From Bacillota bacterium (lineage in GTDB: Bacteria; Bacillota; Clostridia; Oscillospirales; Ruminococcaceae): 64,000 bases of DNA. Shown in pieces: positions 17,474 to 26,955 of the stretch; positions within the stretch are counted from its first letter, which is position 1; every line of letters begins with the position of its first letter. Location of the stretch: positions 62,001-126,000 of the forward strand of contig JAKPUQ010000098.1 in NCBI GenBank assembly GCA_029572815.1, given 5' to 3'. Below the pieces are notes generated by a model, which saw only the letters and a program-made list of their open reading frames with translations, was not told where the DNA came from and searched no databases. Both the position numbers and the translations under genes were made by a program.

Positions 17474-18715
17474 TTATTCATTTTTTACCTTTGGGGCAAG
17501 GAAGAGCAGGCCGACGATATTTGACAGCAGCATAAGTCCGTTGAATATGTCAGATACTGTCCAGAGCGTTCTTGCGCTGAATATTGCTCCTGAAGCTGCG
17601 GCTATTGCGAAAACAAACGGAAAAGCATTATTTGAATGATGGCTGAAAAGATAGTGAAAAGCAGTTTCACCGCAGTAGTACCAGCCTATTACGGTACATA
17701 GAACGAATAATGTCATTATAGCAGCAATGATATACTCAGTGTGTTCTCCAGTAACTAATTCAAACGCCTGTGTGATGTCGTTTCCCGTGCCGCTACAAAG
17801 GAGGGTGAGCGCTGTAAGAGTGCAGCAAAGCATGGTATCTATAAAGACCTCAAGCATACTGCACATACCCTGAGTTTTTACTGAACGGCTGCTCTCCGCC
17901 GAGCTGTGAAGCAGAGGTGAACTTCCCAGTCCTGCTTCGTTTGAAAATATCCCACGCCTTATGCCTGCGGAAACAGCAGCTGAAACAGTGTATCCGACCG
18001 AACCTCCCAGCGTCTGCTTTACGCCGAATGCGCCTCTTATTATCGCTGAAATAGCACCTGGAAGACGATTGCAGTTCACAGCTATTACGGTCGCGCATAT
18101 AGCTGCATATGCAATTGAAGCAACCGGAAGAAGCAGCTGTGCAGTTGAGCCTATTCGTGAAGCGCCTCCCTTTATTGTTAAGAAAACAGCTGCAAAAATT
18201 ATAAATGAAAGCAGCAGCGGTGATATATCCACACAGTTTTTTATGCTTTCACTCATACTGCTTATTTGTACCATACCGCCCATGCCGAATGACGCAAGAA
18301 CACAGCATACGGCAAAAGCACCTGCAAGAAGCCTGCTTCCTATCCCTTTTTGAAGATATGCCATAGGACCCTTTACACATTCATCAGTGTATAACGCCGA
18401 AAGATGATTTTCGGCATAGACAGTTGCCATTCCGAGAAAAGCGGACACCCACATCCAGAAAACTGCTCCCGGTCCACCTATGGAAAGCGCAGATGCTACT
18501 CCTGTGATGTTGCCGGTGCCCATAGCGGCTCCCAAAGCCATACACGAGGTTTTCAGCTGCGGACGTATATTTCTGCCTTTCTTCAGCTTACCTAATATGT
18601 ATGAAAACATTCCAAACTGTATAAACCTGAGCTTTACAGTAAAAATGACTCCTGTAAATATAAGCAGGAATACAGTCGGAGCTCCCCATATTATTGCATT
18701 TATTCTTTCCGCCAT
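17474..18715 (-). CDS. Amino acid:sodium symporter, AGCS family (AlsT-like)
   Basis: A 413-residue polytopic protein with the AGCS signature GAAMGTGNITGVASAL near residue 65 and the GIRRGIFSNEAGLGSSP motif in mid-protein, both features of sodium- or proton-coupled alanine/glycine symporters. It would take up alanine or glycine, possibly using the sodium gradient made by the oxaloacetate decarboxylase in this window. It is slightly shorter than typical members (about 450). The ATG at 18715 is preferred over GTG 18721 because GAAAGAG is spaced 7 nt from it. It stands alone. Confidence 0.88.
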   Translation of the reverse strand: MAERINAIIWGAPTVFLLIFTGVIFTVKLRFIQFGMFSYILGKLKKGRNIRPQLKTSCMALGAAMGTGNITGVASALSIGGPGAVFWMWVSAFLGMATVYAENHLSALYTDECVKGPMAYLQKGIGSRLLAGAFAVCCVLASFGMGGMVQISSMSESIKNCVDISPLLLSFIIFAAVFLTIKGGASRIGSTAQLLLPVASIAYAAICATVIAVNCNRLPGAISAIIRGAFGVKQTLGGSVGYTVSAAVSAGIRRGIFSNEAGLGSSPLLHSSAESSRSVKTQGMCSMLEVFIDTMLCCTLTALTLLCSGTGNDITQAFELVTGEHTEYIIAAIMTLFVLCTVIGWYYCGETAFHYLFSHHSNNAFPFVFAIAAASGAIFSARTLWTVSDIFNGLMLLSNIVGLLFLAPKVKNE

Positions 18716-18775
18716 ATTCACACTCTTTCCGCGATTTTATCGCAATAAAGTTTACAATTTGTTTTTAAATTTTGT

Positions 18776-18804
18776 TTTACATTAAATAGTATTTGTGTTA
18801 TAAT
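18776..18804 (+). promoter_or_regulatory. Promoter of the PH-domain gene pair
   Basis: TTTACA, 17-bp spacer, TATAAT on the plus strand, 28 bp upstream of the first PH-domain gene. Confidence 0.7.
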
Positions 18805-18832
18805 AAAAATATACTGCGAAAGGGGGCGGAAA

Positions 18833-19285
18833 ATGAAGCAATTCTATCCTGATAGACATTGTCTCACCACGCTGAGACTTCTGATAACCGCAATTGTTGT
18901 TATCATTCTTTTTGCCGTAAGATACTTCATACCTGTTGATAAGATCGTTATGCTTTGTATTATCGTAGTTATCGCTATTGCTTGCTTCGAGATGTTCGTG
19001 CATCTACCCATGTTTTTCAATTCCATCAGTTATTCCGCTACCAGTACAGAGGTAACCAAAAGCAGCGGAGTTTTCATAAAGGTCCACCAGTCGGTTCGAT
19101 ATTCCTCGATACAGTACACAACTGTCATCAGCAGTCCCTTTTCTCAATATACCGGCTTTAACTTTATAATATTCTTTGTTTATGGCGGACAGCTGAGACT
19201 TCTTTTCCTTAAACAGGCAGATGCTCAGGAGATCATAAAGCTTTCCGGCGGTGTCAGCGTAAAGGGGGATAAGTATGTGCCGTGA
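18833..19285 (+). CDS. Bacterial PH-domain membrane protein (YdbS-like)
   Basis: The 150-residue protein has two adjacent membrane helices (about residues 12-60) followed by one bPH_2 domain (about 65-140, with TEVTKSSGVFIK and SIQYTTVISSPF). This is the layout of B. subtilis YdbS. YdbS and YdbT are membrane proteins implicated in resistance to certain bacteriocins such as amylocyclicin; that role is family knowledge, not shown here. It overlaps the next gene by 11 nt, so the two are probably made together. Confidence 0.78.
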   Translation: MKQFYPDRHCLTTLRLLITAIVVIILFAVRYFIPVDKIVMLCIIVVIAIACFEMFVHLPMFFNSISYSATSTEVTKSSGVFIKVHQSVRYSSIQYTTVISSPFSQYTGFNFIIFFVYGGQLRLLFLKQADAQEIIKLSGGVSVKGDKYVP

Positions 19286-20739
19286 ACATCCTCTGAAGAT
19301 ACTCAAATATTCCGCAAAGAATATATGGCTCCTGATATTTCCTTTGCTCAGAGGTATATATACCTATCATTTTGACAAAAACTGGTTCTACAGCTGGGTG
19401 CAGGGTGCATGGTTTGATATAGCTGTTCTGGGAGCCATCATAATATTCGGCTTTACCCGCTGGGCATTTTCAAGGATTGACTTTACCGAGGACGAGCTGG
19501 TGCACCGCGACGGCGTATTTGTAAGAGTCAATACCTATATACCTTTCAGGAATATAAGCTCTGTTACGGTTGAACGTCCCATATATATGGCACCTCTCGG
19601 AGCAATGAGGTTCAGATGTGACACAAGAGCCGGAATATTCAAGACGGTAGATCTGAAGCTCCTTGTCAGCAACAAGACCCGCAGAAAGATAATGGAGCAT
19701 ATGATTGATGTGGACGAAAAAAAGAAAATTGAAGGCATACCTCAGCCTAAAGCGCTGTCAATACTGCTTTTCTCAGTCTTTTTTTCAAGCGGTTTTTCGG
19801 GAACCGTATATCTTGCAACCTTCTTCTTCAAAGGCGGAGATATCGCTTATGACATTATAAGCCGTTCGCTGAATATCATAACTCTTGAAACCGCCAAAAT
19901 AACGGAAAAGCTGGTGCTTAAGATACCAACAGCGGCTATTTTTATCGGCGTATTCTTTATCGCGTCCTGGTTCCTGTCCTTTCTTGTCAATGTGTTCAGA
20001 TACGGAAAGTTCAATATTGAATGTGACAAGAACTGTATGAAGGTGGGCTACGGTATAATCGACCGAAAGGAATACAGGATAAAGAATTCCCATATCAATT
20101 ATACAGACCTGCGGCAGAATTTGATCATGAAGCTTATGGGAGCTGTGGCTGTAAATATAAGCTGTGCAGGCTATGGCTCATCAAAAAAACAGGCTTCCTG
20201 TGCTGCTTCCTGTCAAGCATGAAAAAAGCCTTGGCAAGAATTTGCAGGTCATAGGCATATACAGCGGCATTGATAATGATTACAGCGCTCAGCCTGCAGG
20301 AATAGGCTCATACCTTCTGATACCGCTTCTTATTGCGTCACTTATCGTGCCTTCGCACGATTGGGTGGCGAGACTATTCCCACGCTTCGCCGAGCTCTCC
20401 TTCTTCGTTGCTGTCATGCTGGAGATACCTGCGGTATGGTTCATTATCGTAAAATTTGTTGCTCTTCTCACAAGCGGAGTGGCACTTTACGATGATAAGA
20501 TCATGATACGCTGCTCCGCCTGGACGAGATTTCACACAGTTGTCTCTGAAAGAGAAAAGATCGTAAAGATGGAGCTTGAGCAGAATCTGCTTCAGGCTCT
20601 CAGCGGACGCTGCGCCATGAGCATATGGTTTGAGGGCGAGGAACACAGGCGCTTTAAGATAAAGGCGATGAAGGCGTCGGAGGTACGCAAGATAGCTGAT
20701 ATTCTCGGATATAAACTTGCAGAAAAGGTCAGAACTTGA
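19275..20739 (+). pseudogene. YdbT-like multi-PH-domain membrane protein gene with frameshift
   Basis: The gene encodes a YdbT-like protein with several membrane helices and repeated bPH_2 domains (about residues 75-150, 240-310 and 410-480 of the joined product). The frame stops after SSKKQASCAASCQA, but the next frame continues NRLPVLLPVKHEKSLG without a gap in homology. Using A6 instead of A7 at 20183-20189 joins them as SSKNRLPVLLPVK and gives about 487 residues. The start ATG has AAGGGGGAT upstream and lies inside the end of the preceding gene. Either a base-calling error or a genuine slippage mutation is possible. Confidence 0.75.
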
Positions 20740-20764
20740 CTTTTTTTGAGAAAAATGGTATTAT
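20736..20764 (+). promoter_or_regulatory. Promoter of rnpB
   Basis: TTGACT, 17-bp spacer, TATTAT. The -35 box overlaps the stop codon of the preceding gene, and the expected start falls at the first base of the RNase P RNA. Confidence 0.82.
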
Positions 20765-20770
20765 ATTCAG

Positions 20771-21116
20771 GTGAGCAGACTATACGGTAGCGGAAACGAT
20801 ATAGTTTACGAGGAAAGTCCGGGCATCACAGAGCAGGGTAGCTGCTAACGGCAGCCGAGGGCGACCTTAGGGCAAGTGCAACAGAGATATACTGCCGTCT
20901 TTATGGCGGTGATGGTGGAAAGGCGAGGTAAGAGCTCACCAGAGCACTGGAGACGGTGCTGCTATGTAAACCCTATCCGATGCAACGTCTATTGGTGCCT
21001 GTTATCTCAACGTCGGCTCGGCGGATAACAGGTAATGACGGCTTCAGCTTACCGGCGACGGCAAGCGTAGATAAATTACCGCACACGACAGAACCCGGCT
21101 TATCGGTCTGGTCATA
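20771..21116 (+). ncRNA. rnpB: RNase P RNA, bacterial class A type
   Basis: The conserved 5' core GAGGAAAGTCCGGGC and the 3' core ACAGAACCCGGCTTAT are both present, and the two ends (GAGCAGAC and GTCTGGTC) pair to form helix P1. The internal GGTAAGAGCTCACC, GTAAACCC and GGGCAAGTG elements also match the family. RNase P RNA is the catalytic part of the enzyme that matures tRNA 5' ends. Length of about 346 nt is normal for class A. Confidence 0.95.
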
Positions 21117-21146
21117 AAAAAAGAGAGCTTACGCTCTCTTTTTTTG
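21115..21146. terminator. Bidirectional terminator between rnpB and the AraC gene
   Basis: AAGAGAGC TTAC GCTCTCTT with A-run before and T-run after; works for rnpB (plus) and the convergent AraC gene (minus). Confidence 0.88.
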
Positions 21147-21150
21147 TATG

Positions 21151-22014
21151 TCAGTCCCTCCACATCTTTCTGTAGGAGAAGCAGGTGAGGTTCTCGGTCT
21201 TTTTGAACTGCCTTGCGAAGTAGCTCTGGTCATTAAAGCCGCAGAGATGTGATATTTCCTCAACGGATTTATCTGAGAAACGCAGCAGCTTCTTTCCGTA
21301 GTTGATACGGGCGGTGATAATATGCTGGAAGATGGTCTTTCCGTATATCCTCTTGTATTCTCGGGTGAGATAATACTTGCTGATATAAAACTCAGATGAC
21401 AGCTTTTCAAGAGAAAGATCCTCATTAAAATGGTCATCTATATAGTTATGTACAGCTGCCAGCTTCTGCTTTAATGCTGAGTCATACTGCTGAGCTGTAT
21501 TGTTGACCGTAAGGGAAAGAGTCAGCAGATCCACGATCAGCTTCGATGTTGTTATTTCTGCATCGGGTAGCTTTTTTTCGTTTATGTCGATTATATCAGT
21601 GATTGCGGAGACTACTTTATCGAAGAAAGGCGGTCTGAAAACGTTTTTTGACTGTGAAATGAAGTAGTCATAATATTGCTGTGAGGTACTTCCGTTAAAG
21701 TGCACCCACATAAGTTCCCATGGGTCGTTGGCAGAGCTTTTGTAAAAGTGGGATATACGGCAGTCAAGGAAGAAGCAGTCTCCCTTGCCAAGGGGATAGG
21801 TCTCATTGCCGATAGTAACTTCGCCTCTGCCGCTGATAACTGCAGCGATAAGGAAGGAATCCAGAGTGTGTCTCTGTGTAGCAGCTGCGTCCTCGGTTTT
21901 TAGTGAGCCCGTTTCCTGAATATAGAAAAAAGTATTTTTGGCAGCAGGGCTGGGCGTACAGATAAGACGCTTTGAAAGCTTATTCCTGAAGCCGTTGGAT
22001 CCATGAATCTCCAT
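21151..22014 (-). CDS. AraC-family transcriptional regulator
   Basis: The 287-residue protein has an N-terminal cupin-like sensing domain (about residues 35-140, with GRGEVTIGNETYPLGKGDCFFL) and a C-terminal double helix-turn-helix AraC domain (about 190-285, with SLEKLSSEFYISKYYLTREYK and EEISHLCGFNDQSYFARQFKK). Such proteins usually sense a sugar or other small ligand. No sugar-use genes adjoin it, so its target is unknown. AAGGAG is well placed before the ATG. It is a single gene ending at the shared terminator. Confidence 0.9.
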   Translation of the reverse strand: MEIHGSNGFRNKLSKRLICTPSPAAKNTFFYIQETGSLKTEDAAATQRHTLDSFLIAAVISGRGEVTIGNETYPLGKGDCFFLDCRISHFYKSSANDPWELMWVHFNGSTSQQYYDYFISQSKNVFRPPFFDKVVSAITDIIDINEKKLPDAEITTSKLIVDLLTLSLTVNNTAQQYDSALKQKLAAVHNYIDDHFNEDLSLEKLSSEFYISKYYLTREYKRIYGKTIFQHIITARINYGKKLLRFSDKSVEEISHLCGFNDQSYFARQFKKTENLTCFSYRKMWRD

Positions 22015-22079
22015 AATAAACTCCTTACTTACAGAGCCTCTGGGAGACAGCGCTCTGCGGCAAAATACATTTGATCCGT

Positions 22080-22331
22080 TCAGAATATCTTTATAAGCAG
22101 CAGTATGACCGCAGCAACCGCAGAGAAAAAAAGCAGGCGTTTTACGTTCATCTTACGGCGGCATATAGCTCTGTGGGGAGATGCCAGGCTGTAAAGCCTT
22201 TCCGCTTCATTATGAGAGATCGTATCAGGGATAACACTGACATTCGGCCTCAGATAGAATACTGCACGTTCAAAATATAAACTGTCAGGATCGTTTACCT
22301 CGACTATCCTTTTATTGACACCTTTTATCAT
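22080..22331 (-). CDS. Small tail-anchored protein of unknown function
   Basis: The 83-residue protein starts MIKGVNKRIVEV and ends with a single hydrophobic helix (about residues 63-81, LLFFSAVAAVILLLIKIF), so the soluble part would face the cytoplasm. The start 13 codons into the ORF-track frame is chosen because CGGAGG lies 6 nt before it. I recall similar small proteins from other Clostridia but know no function. It sits between ogg and the AraC gene on the same strand and may share a transcript with ogg (50-nt gap). Confidence 0.65.
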   Translation of the reverse strand: MIKGVNKRIVEVNDPDSLYFERAVFYLRPNVSVIPDTISHNEAERLYSLASPHRAICRRKMNVKRLLFFSAVAAVILLLIKIF

Positions 22332-22381
22332 AATACCTCCGAAATAGTTGTTTGCAGGAAGTATTGACATTTTGGCGGCTT

Positions 22382-23203
22382 TTATTCAGCCTGAGAGTCA
22401 AGGTTCCTTATGTAGTGGAATAGGTACTGCTGGGCGATACCGCCCTTTTCGGCTGCAAAAGCAGGGAATCCGTCAGGATAATACTCTGCAAGTACTCGCT
22501 TTATCCATACATCCTTCGGAAATGCTTCTGTTCGGTACATTCCGAAAAGGAGGACGCACTCAGCCACCTTCGGACCCACACCCTTGATCTTCATAAGTGC
22601 TGTACGTGCTTCATCAATAGGCATTGCAGCTATTTCATTCAGTTTTAACTCGCCGCTCTGTACTTTTGATGCGGCGTCGGTTATATACTTTGCACGGAAG
22701 CCGCTTCTCAGATATGCAAGGGACTCCTCGGTCTCCTGAGAAAGCTGATCTGTGTTTGGAAATCTGCCGTGATAATGATCACAGAGCCTGTCAATTATGC
22801 CTTTGATACGGGGAATGTTGTTATTCTGGGAAATAATGAAGGAAATAAGGCATTCCCAGCTGTCCTGACGTAGAAGGCGGATACCCCCTGCAAAGCCAAC
22901 AGCCTTTGCGAGAGTCTCGTCCTCGGAAAATCGGCGTTTCAGCTCGGAGTAGTCGGTCTCAAAGTCAAAATAGTTTATCCACTTGGAAATAAAGTCATTT
23001 TCATCAGTGTCATGGAATATAAAGCTTCCCTTGTCGGTCTGGGATACTTTAAGCTTGTCATTCAGGAATGCTCCTTCGTATGTTGAGATGTAGTCCGAGG
23101 GGATCTTCTTCCAGCGGAATGCCTGTCCGCAGTCGAGGGTCTCGTCAAGATCCAGGTCGGGTTCAAAAACAATTATATCATTTCCCTGAACACGATAATC
23201 CAT
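22382..23203 (-). CDS. 8-oxoguanine DNA glycosylase (Ogg1-type)
   Basis: A 273-residue HhH-GPD glycosylase/AP lyase. The N-terminal domain has LDCGQAFRW, typical of the Ogg1 branch; the helix-hairpin-helix GVGPKVAEC supplies the catalytic Lys (about K212) and the catalytic Asp follows in FPKDVWIKR (about D231). It removes 8-oxoguanine opposite C in base-excision repair. A good ribosome site is less clear than for neighbours (AAAAGGAG, at 5-6 nt). It could be annotated as DNA-3-methyladenine glycosylase 2 by automatic tools, but the motif set favours Ogg. Confidence 0.85.
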   Translation of the reverse strand: MDYRVQGNDIIVFEPDLDLDETLDCGQAFRWKKIPSDYISTYEGAFLNDKLKVSQTDKGSFIFHDTDENDFISKWINYFDFETDYSELKRRFSEDETLAKAVGFAGGIRLLRQDSWECLISFIISQNNNIPRIKGIIDRLCDHYHGRFPNTDQLSQETEESLAYLRSGFRAKYITDAASKVQSGELKLNEIAAMPIDEARTALMKIKGVGPKVAECVLLFGMYRTEAFPKDVWIKRVLAEYYPDGFPAFAAEKGGIAQQYLFHYIRNLDSQAE

Positions 23204-23251
23204 AATTTTACTCCTTTTCTGAAAATATTTGTTCTGAATGAGGGGTTATAC

Positions 23252-23280
23252 TTGATTTTTCTATTAAATTATACTAAAAT
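23252..23280 (+). promoter_or_regulatory. Promoter of the TPM lipoprotein gene
   Basis: TTGATT, 17-bp spacer, TAAAAT, about 35 bp upstream of the start. Confidence 0.7.
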
Positions 23281-23314
23281 ATAATAGTAAATACAAGAGC
23301 AAGGAATGATTTTT

Positions 23315-24190
23315 TTGAAAAAATTCATATCTTTTACAATGGCAGTGCTGGCATTTGGACTGTTTTTGTGCGGTTGTGCCTCAAAAAGCAGTAATGACAG
23401 CAATAGTAATACCGAGGCAACAAGTCAGCCCTTCACCGAAAGGGAGGTCGAAACTGCTGAAGGAACATTCATATTTGACAACGCAGGTCTGCTCAGTGCA
23501 GATGACATAAAAGCCTGCAACGACTACGCGGGCTGGCTCTATTCTCAGAAGCTTATTAATGCCGCAGTTGTAACTACCAATGATCTTGGAGGGAAGTCTC
23601 CCTCAGACTTTGCCCTTGAGCAGTACAACAAGCTGTATGAGGGGAAGGGAAGCGGGCTGTTGGTACTTATTAATAATGATACTAACGAGGACAGTATCTG
23701 GCGAACCGGGTCCTGCCTTACGGATATAAGCCAGACTTCAGAGGATAATGCTGTATACTGGGCTACAAAAGAGATAGTCGGCGGCAGCTACAGGCGCGGC
23801 ATACTGAGACTTCTTCAGCTTGGAGAGCTCTGTAACGATCATATAGTTGACAATACACAGCTTTTCAGCTACGATGTAATGAATTCTCTGGAAAAAGCAC
23901 TGGCTTCGTGCAAGTATGATGTAACTCTGCTCGCTTCGCGGAATGGCTCTTCTGCTTCAAACGAGGACGTACTAAAAAGCTATTACAAACGTAAGTACAA
24001 AAGCGGTGACGGTATAATGTTTATGGCAGACACCAACACAAAGACCATGATCGCTTATTCGGACGATAAAATCCCGGCTAAGCTTAATCAGGCGTTGATA
24101 GAAGCGAATAAGCTGACTGCTAAGGATGACTACTTCGGAGCTGCAAACAAGATAATCGAGGCACTTGACGGAAAAACAGCTTCTGTGTAA
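23315..24190 (+). CDS. TPM-domain lipoprotein
   Basis: The protein of about 291 residues has a lipoprotein signal with lipobox LCGC, then a Ser/Asn/Thr-rich linker, then a TPM domain (about residues 45-160, starting TFIFDNAGLLSADDIKACNDYAGW). TPM domains are found in secreted or membrane proteins of the envelope; some act as phosphatases, many are uncharacterised. A TTG start at 23315 is preferred: AAGGA touches the ATG at 23306 with no spacing but lies 9 nt from the TTG, and MKKFIS is a normal signal start. The C-terminal 130 residues are not recognised. Confidence 0.78.
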   Translation: MKKFISFTMAVLAFGLFLCGCASKSSNDSNSNTEATSQPFTEREVETAEGTFIFDNAGLLSADDIKACNDYAGWLYSQKLINAAVVTTNDLGGKSPSDFALEQYNKLYEGKGSGLLVLINNDTNEDSIWRTGSCLTDISQTSEDNAVYWATKEIVGGSYRRGILRLLQLGELCNDHIVDNTQLFSYDVMNSLEKALASCKYDVTLLASRNGSSASNEDVLKSYYKRKYKSGDGIMFMADTNTKTMIAYSDDKIPAKLNQALIEANKLTAKDDYFGAANKIIEALDGKTASV

Positions 24191-24225
24191 AAGACGGAAT
24201 AAAAAGATTCAAGGAGTTGATAATT

Positions 24226-26082
24226 ATGCCGCCAATAGGTGGACCGAGAGGAATGGGCTACCTCACAGAAGAGGAGAAGAAAAATCGTCCTAAGGTCACA
24301 AAGGAACTTCTCAAAAGGATATTCTCATACCTTAAGCCCTACTGGAAGCAGATGATTGTTGTACTTATAGCGATAATCATATCGTCTACACTTAACCTTC
24401 TGCCGTCAGTACTGACCGGTAAGATAATTGATGAGGGACTTATCGGACGCAGCCTGAAAAAGCTGATCCTTTTCATCGTACTGTCTCTCTGTGTTACTCT
24501 GGGAGCAAATCTCATCGGAGTTCTTGAGAGCTATATGAATACATGGATCGCACAGCATATCACCTATGATATGCGAAACAAAATGTATGCTCATCTCCAG
24601 AAGATGTCACAGAGGTTCTTTACCTCCAATAATCAGGGAGACATCATAACGAGAATGACCAGCGATATTTCGGGTGTCCAGCAGATAATCACAAATACTC
24701 TCACAAGTATATTGTCAAACTCTATCACTCTTATCGTTGCAATGATAGTTATGTTCAGACAAAACTGGATTCTTGCCATAGTGGGCATACTTGTAGTACC
24801 GCTTTTTGCTATACCTACAAGAAGCGCCGGAAAGACCCGATGGTCAATCACGAAGGAGTCTCAGGCGTGCAGCGATGAGATAAACGGCATACTAAACGAG
24901 ACCATGTCCGTCAGCGGACAGCTCCTTGTCAAGCTTTTCGGTATGGAGAAGACCGAGTACGATAAGTATGAGAAGGTCAACCACAAGATGATAAAGCTTA
25001 ATATCCGCGAGGGTATGGCAGGACGCTGGTTCAGAGTAGCACTTACGACCTTTTCAAGTATAGGTCCTATGCTGATATATCTTGCAGGCGGAATACTTAT
25101 GATGAAGTTCGATTCAAGCCTTACCGTCGGCGATATAACTGTTCTTGTAGCACTTCTCGGAAAGATGTACGGTCCTGTGAACCAGCTTCTCAATATTCAG
25201 GTTGACTGGATACGCTCAATGGCTATGTTTACAAGAATTTTCGAGTATTTCGATATGCCTGTGGAGATAGAGAACGCTCCTGATGCTATAACCCCCGAAA
25301 AGGCGCCCGAGGGCGAGGTGGAGTTCAGAAACGTTGGCTTCTACTATGACAAGGAAAGACAGATACTTGATGATATCAACTTCAGACTGGACAGCGGCAA
25401 GTGTATCGCTGTTGTAGGACCTTCAGGTTCGGGAAAGAGTACTCTTGTAAACCTTATCCCCAGACTTTATGATGTTACAGCAGGTACTGTTCTTTTTGAC
25501 GGTACAGATGTAAGAAAGCTTGATCTTGCATATCTGAGAAAGCATATCGGGATCGTAAGTCAGGAGACCTATCTCTTCAACGGTACTATCCGTGAAAATC
25601 TTCTTTATGCAAAGCCCGACGCTACGGAGCAGGAGCTCATAGAAGCCTGCAAACAGGCAAATATTTATGAATTCATCGAAAAACAGGAGACAGGTCTTGA
25701 CACGGTGGTGGGCAACAGAGGACTGAAGCTTTCAGGCGGCGAAAAGCAGAGAATATCGATTGCAAGAGTTCTGCTGAAGGATCCTGCTCTTATGATATTT
25801 GACGAGGCAACGTCCGCTCTGGACTCCATCTCGGAGCAGAAGATACAGGACGCCATCGAGCCGCTTATTTCATCACGAACAAGTATACTTATAGCTCATC
25901 GTTTATCAACTATTCTCGCGGCGGACGAAATACTCGTTATCAAGGACGGCGTTATCTCAGAGCGAGGCACTCACAGCGAGCTTGTAAATAAGGGCGGAGT
26001 ATATTCCGAGCTCTACAGAACTCAGTTCAGCAAGGCTGAAAGCGGTACAGAACGTTTTGAATACACAGAAGGCGAGGACTAA
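24226..26082 (+). CDS. ABC exporter, fused permease and ATPase (MdlB/MsbA type)
   Basis: A half-transporter of 618 residues: six membrane helices (about residues 35-320) and an ATPase domain with Walker A GPSGSGKST (about 396), signature LSGGEKQR (about 502), Walker B LMIFDE and SALDS. It probably homodimerises and exports a lipid, peptide or drug; substrate is unknown. The ATG at 24226 is chosen over TTG 24217 because AAGGAG is directly against the TTG and 9 nt from the ATG. The short gaps suggest co-transcription with the TPM lipoprotein upstream and the alarmone synthetase downstream. Confidence 0.9.
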   Translation: MPPIGGPRGMGYLTEEEKKNRPKVTKELLKRIFSYLKPYWKQMIVVLIAIIISSTLNLLPSVLTGKIIDEGLIGRSLKKLILFIVLSLCVTLGANLIGVLESYMNTWIAQHITYDMRNKMYAHLQKMSQRFFTSNNQGDIITRMTSDISGVQQIITNTLTSILSNSITLIVAMIVMFRQNWILAIVGILVVPLFAIPTRSAGKTRWSITKESQACSDEINGILNETMSVSGQLLVKLFGMEKTEYDKYEKVNHKMIKLNIREGMAGRWFRVALTTFSSIGPMLIYLAGGILMMKFDSSLTVGDITVLVALLGKMYGPVNQLLNIQVDWIRSMAMFTRIFEYFDMPVEIENAPDAITPEKAPEGEVEFRNVGFYYDKERQILDDINFRLDSGKCIAVVGPSGSGKSTLVNLIPRLYDVTAGTVLFDGTDVRKLDLAYLRKHIGIVSQETYLFNGTIRENLLYAKPDATEQELIEACKQANIYEFIEKQETGLDTVVGNRGLKLSGGEKQRISIARVLLKDPALMIFDEATSALDSISEQKIQDAIEPLISSRTSILIAHRLSTILAADEILVIKDGVISERGTHSELVNKGGVYSELYRTQFSKAESGTERFEYTEGED

Positions 26083-26120
26083 ACAGAAATATCCCGTCAG
26101 ACAGAAAGGAAGGATTTCAT

Positions 26121-26813
26121 ATGGATGAAAGGGAATTCTACATGGAGGCATTTGACAACCTGCCTGCACTTACTGACAACAACGAATCGGTCAAGGAGAC
26201 CTTTTCTCATGTTTTCTACGATTTTCTCCAGCCGTCTCATCTGTATGACTCGGCTATAGAAGTCGTAAAGACTTATCTTAATATACTTGATAACGAGTTC
26301 AGCGTAAAGTTTCAGCGCAATCCTATACATAATATTGAGAGCAGACTTAAATCGCCTCAGTCCATCATAGGAAAGCTTCAGAAAAAGGGACTTCCGCTGT
26401 CAACAGATGCAGCCAGGAAAAATCTCCTTGATCTTGCAGGCATACGCGTTACCTGCTACTATATAAGCGACATCTATGCACTTGTGGAAAAGCTTGGCAG
26501 ACGTGATGATTTCACGGTCATCAAGCGAAAGGACTACATAAAAAATCCCAAGCCCAGCGGATACAGGAGTTATCACATGATACTCAATGTACCTGTGTAT
26601 CTATCCACTCACAAGGAGTACGCACCCGTTGAGATACAGATAAGGACAATTGCCATGGACTTCTGGGCAAGTCTTGAGCATCAGCTCAAGTATAAGACCT
26701 CTGCCGAGCTCTCTCCCGAAATATCAGAGGAACTCAGACAGTGTGCAGAGCGTATAGCTGAGACTGATATTCAGATGCAGCGCATTTATATGCAGATAAA
26801 CGATATGGAATAA
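26121..26813 (+). CDS. Small alarmone (p)ppGpp synthetase, RelQ/YjbM type
   Basis: The 230-residue protein consists of one RelA/SpoT nucleotidyltransferase domain without hydrolase, TGS or ACT domains. Key motifs are present: RLKSPQSIIGKL, DLAGIRVTCYY, NPKPSGYRSYHMI and VEIQIRTIAMDFWASLEHQLKYK. It transfers pyrophosphate from ATP to GDP or GTP to make (p)ppGpp under envelope or nutrient stress. AGAAAGGAAGG precedes the ATG and a terminator follows. Automatic annotation would call it GTP pyrophosphokinase family protein. Confidence 0.92.
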   Translation: MDEREFYMEAFDNLPALTDNNESVKETFSHVFYDFLQPSHLYDSAIEVVKTYLNILDNEFSVKFQRNPIHNIESRLKSPQSIIGKLQKKGLPLSTDAARKNLLDLAGIRVTCYYISDIYALVEKLGRRDDFTVIKRKDYIKNPKPSGYRSYHMILNVPVYLSTHKEYAPVEIQIRTIAMDFWASLEHQLKYKTSAELSPEISEELRQCAERIAETDIQMQRIYMQINDME

Positions 26814-26815
26814 AG

Positions 26816-26842
26816 AAAAGCTCACCTGTGGGTGAGCTTTTT
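26816..26842 (+). terminator. Terminator after the alarmone synthetase gene
   Basis: GCTCACC TGTG GGTGAGC followed by TTTTT. Confidence 0.85.
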
Positions 26843-26888
26843 CGTCAAAAACTGTCTTTAAGCCTATGTTTTTACAAAAAAATACCCG

Positions 26889-26917
26889 TTCACATATGTT
26901 ACCGATGATGATATAAT
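26889..26917 (+). promoter_or_regulatory. Promoter of the DUF6514-like gene
   Basis: TTCACA, 17-bp spacer, TATAAT, 38 bp upstream of the ATG at 26956. Confidence 0.7.
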
Positions 26918-26955
26918 AAACTTACATAATAAATAGAACAGAAAGGAGCATAAAA

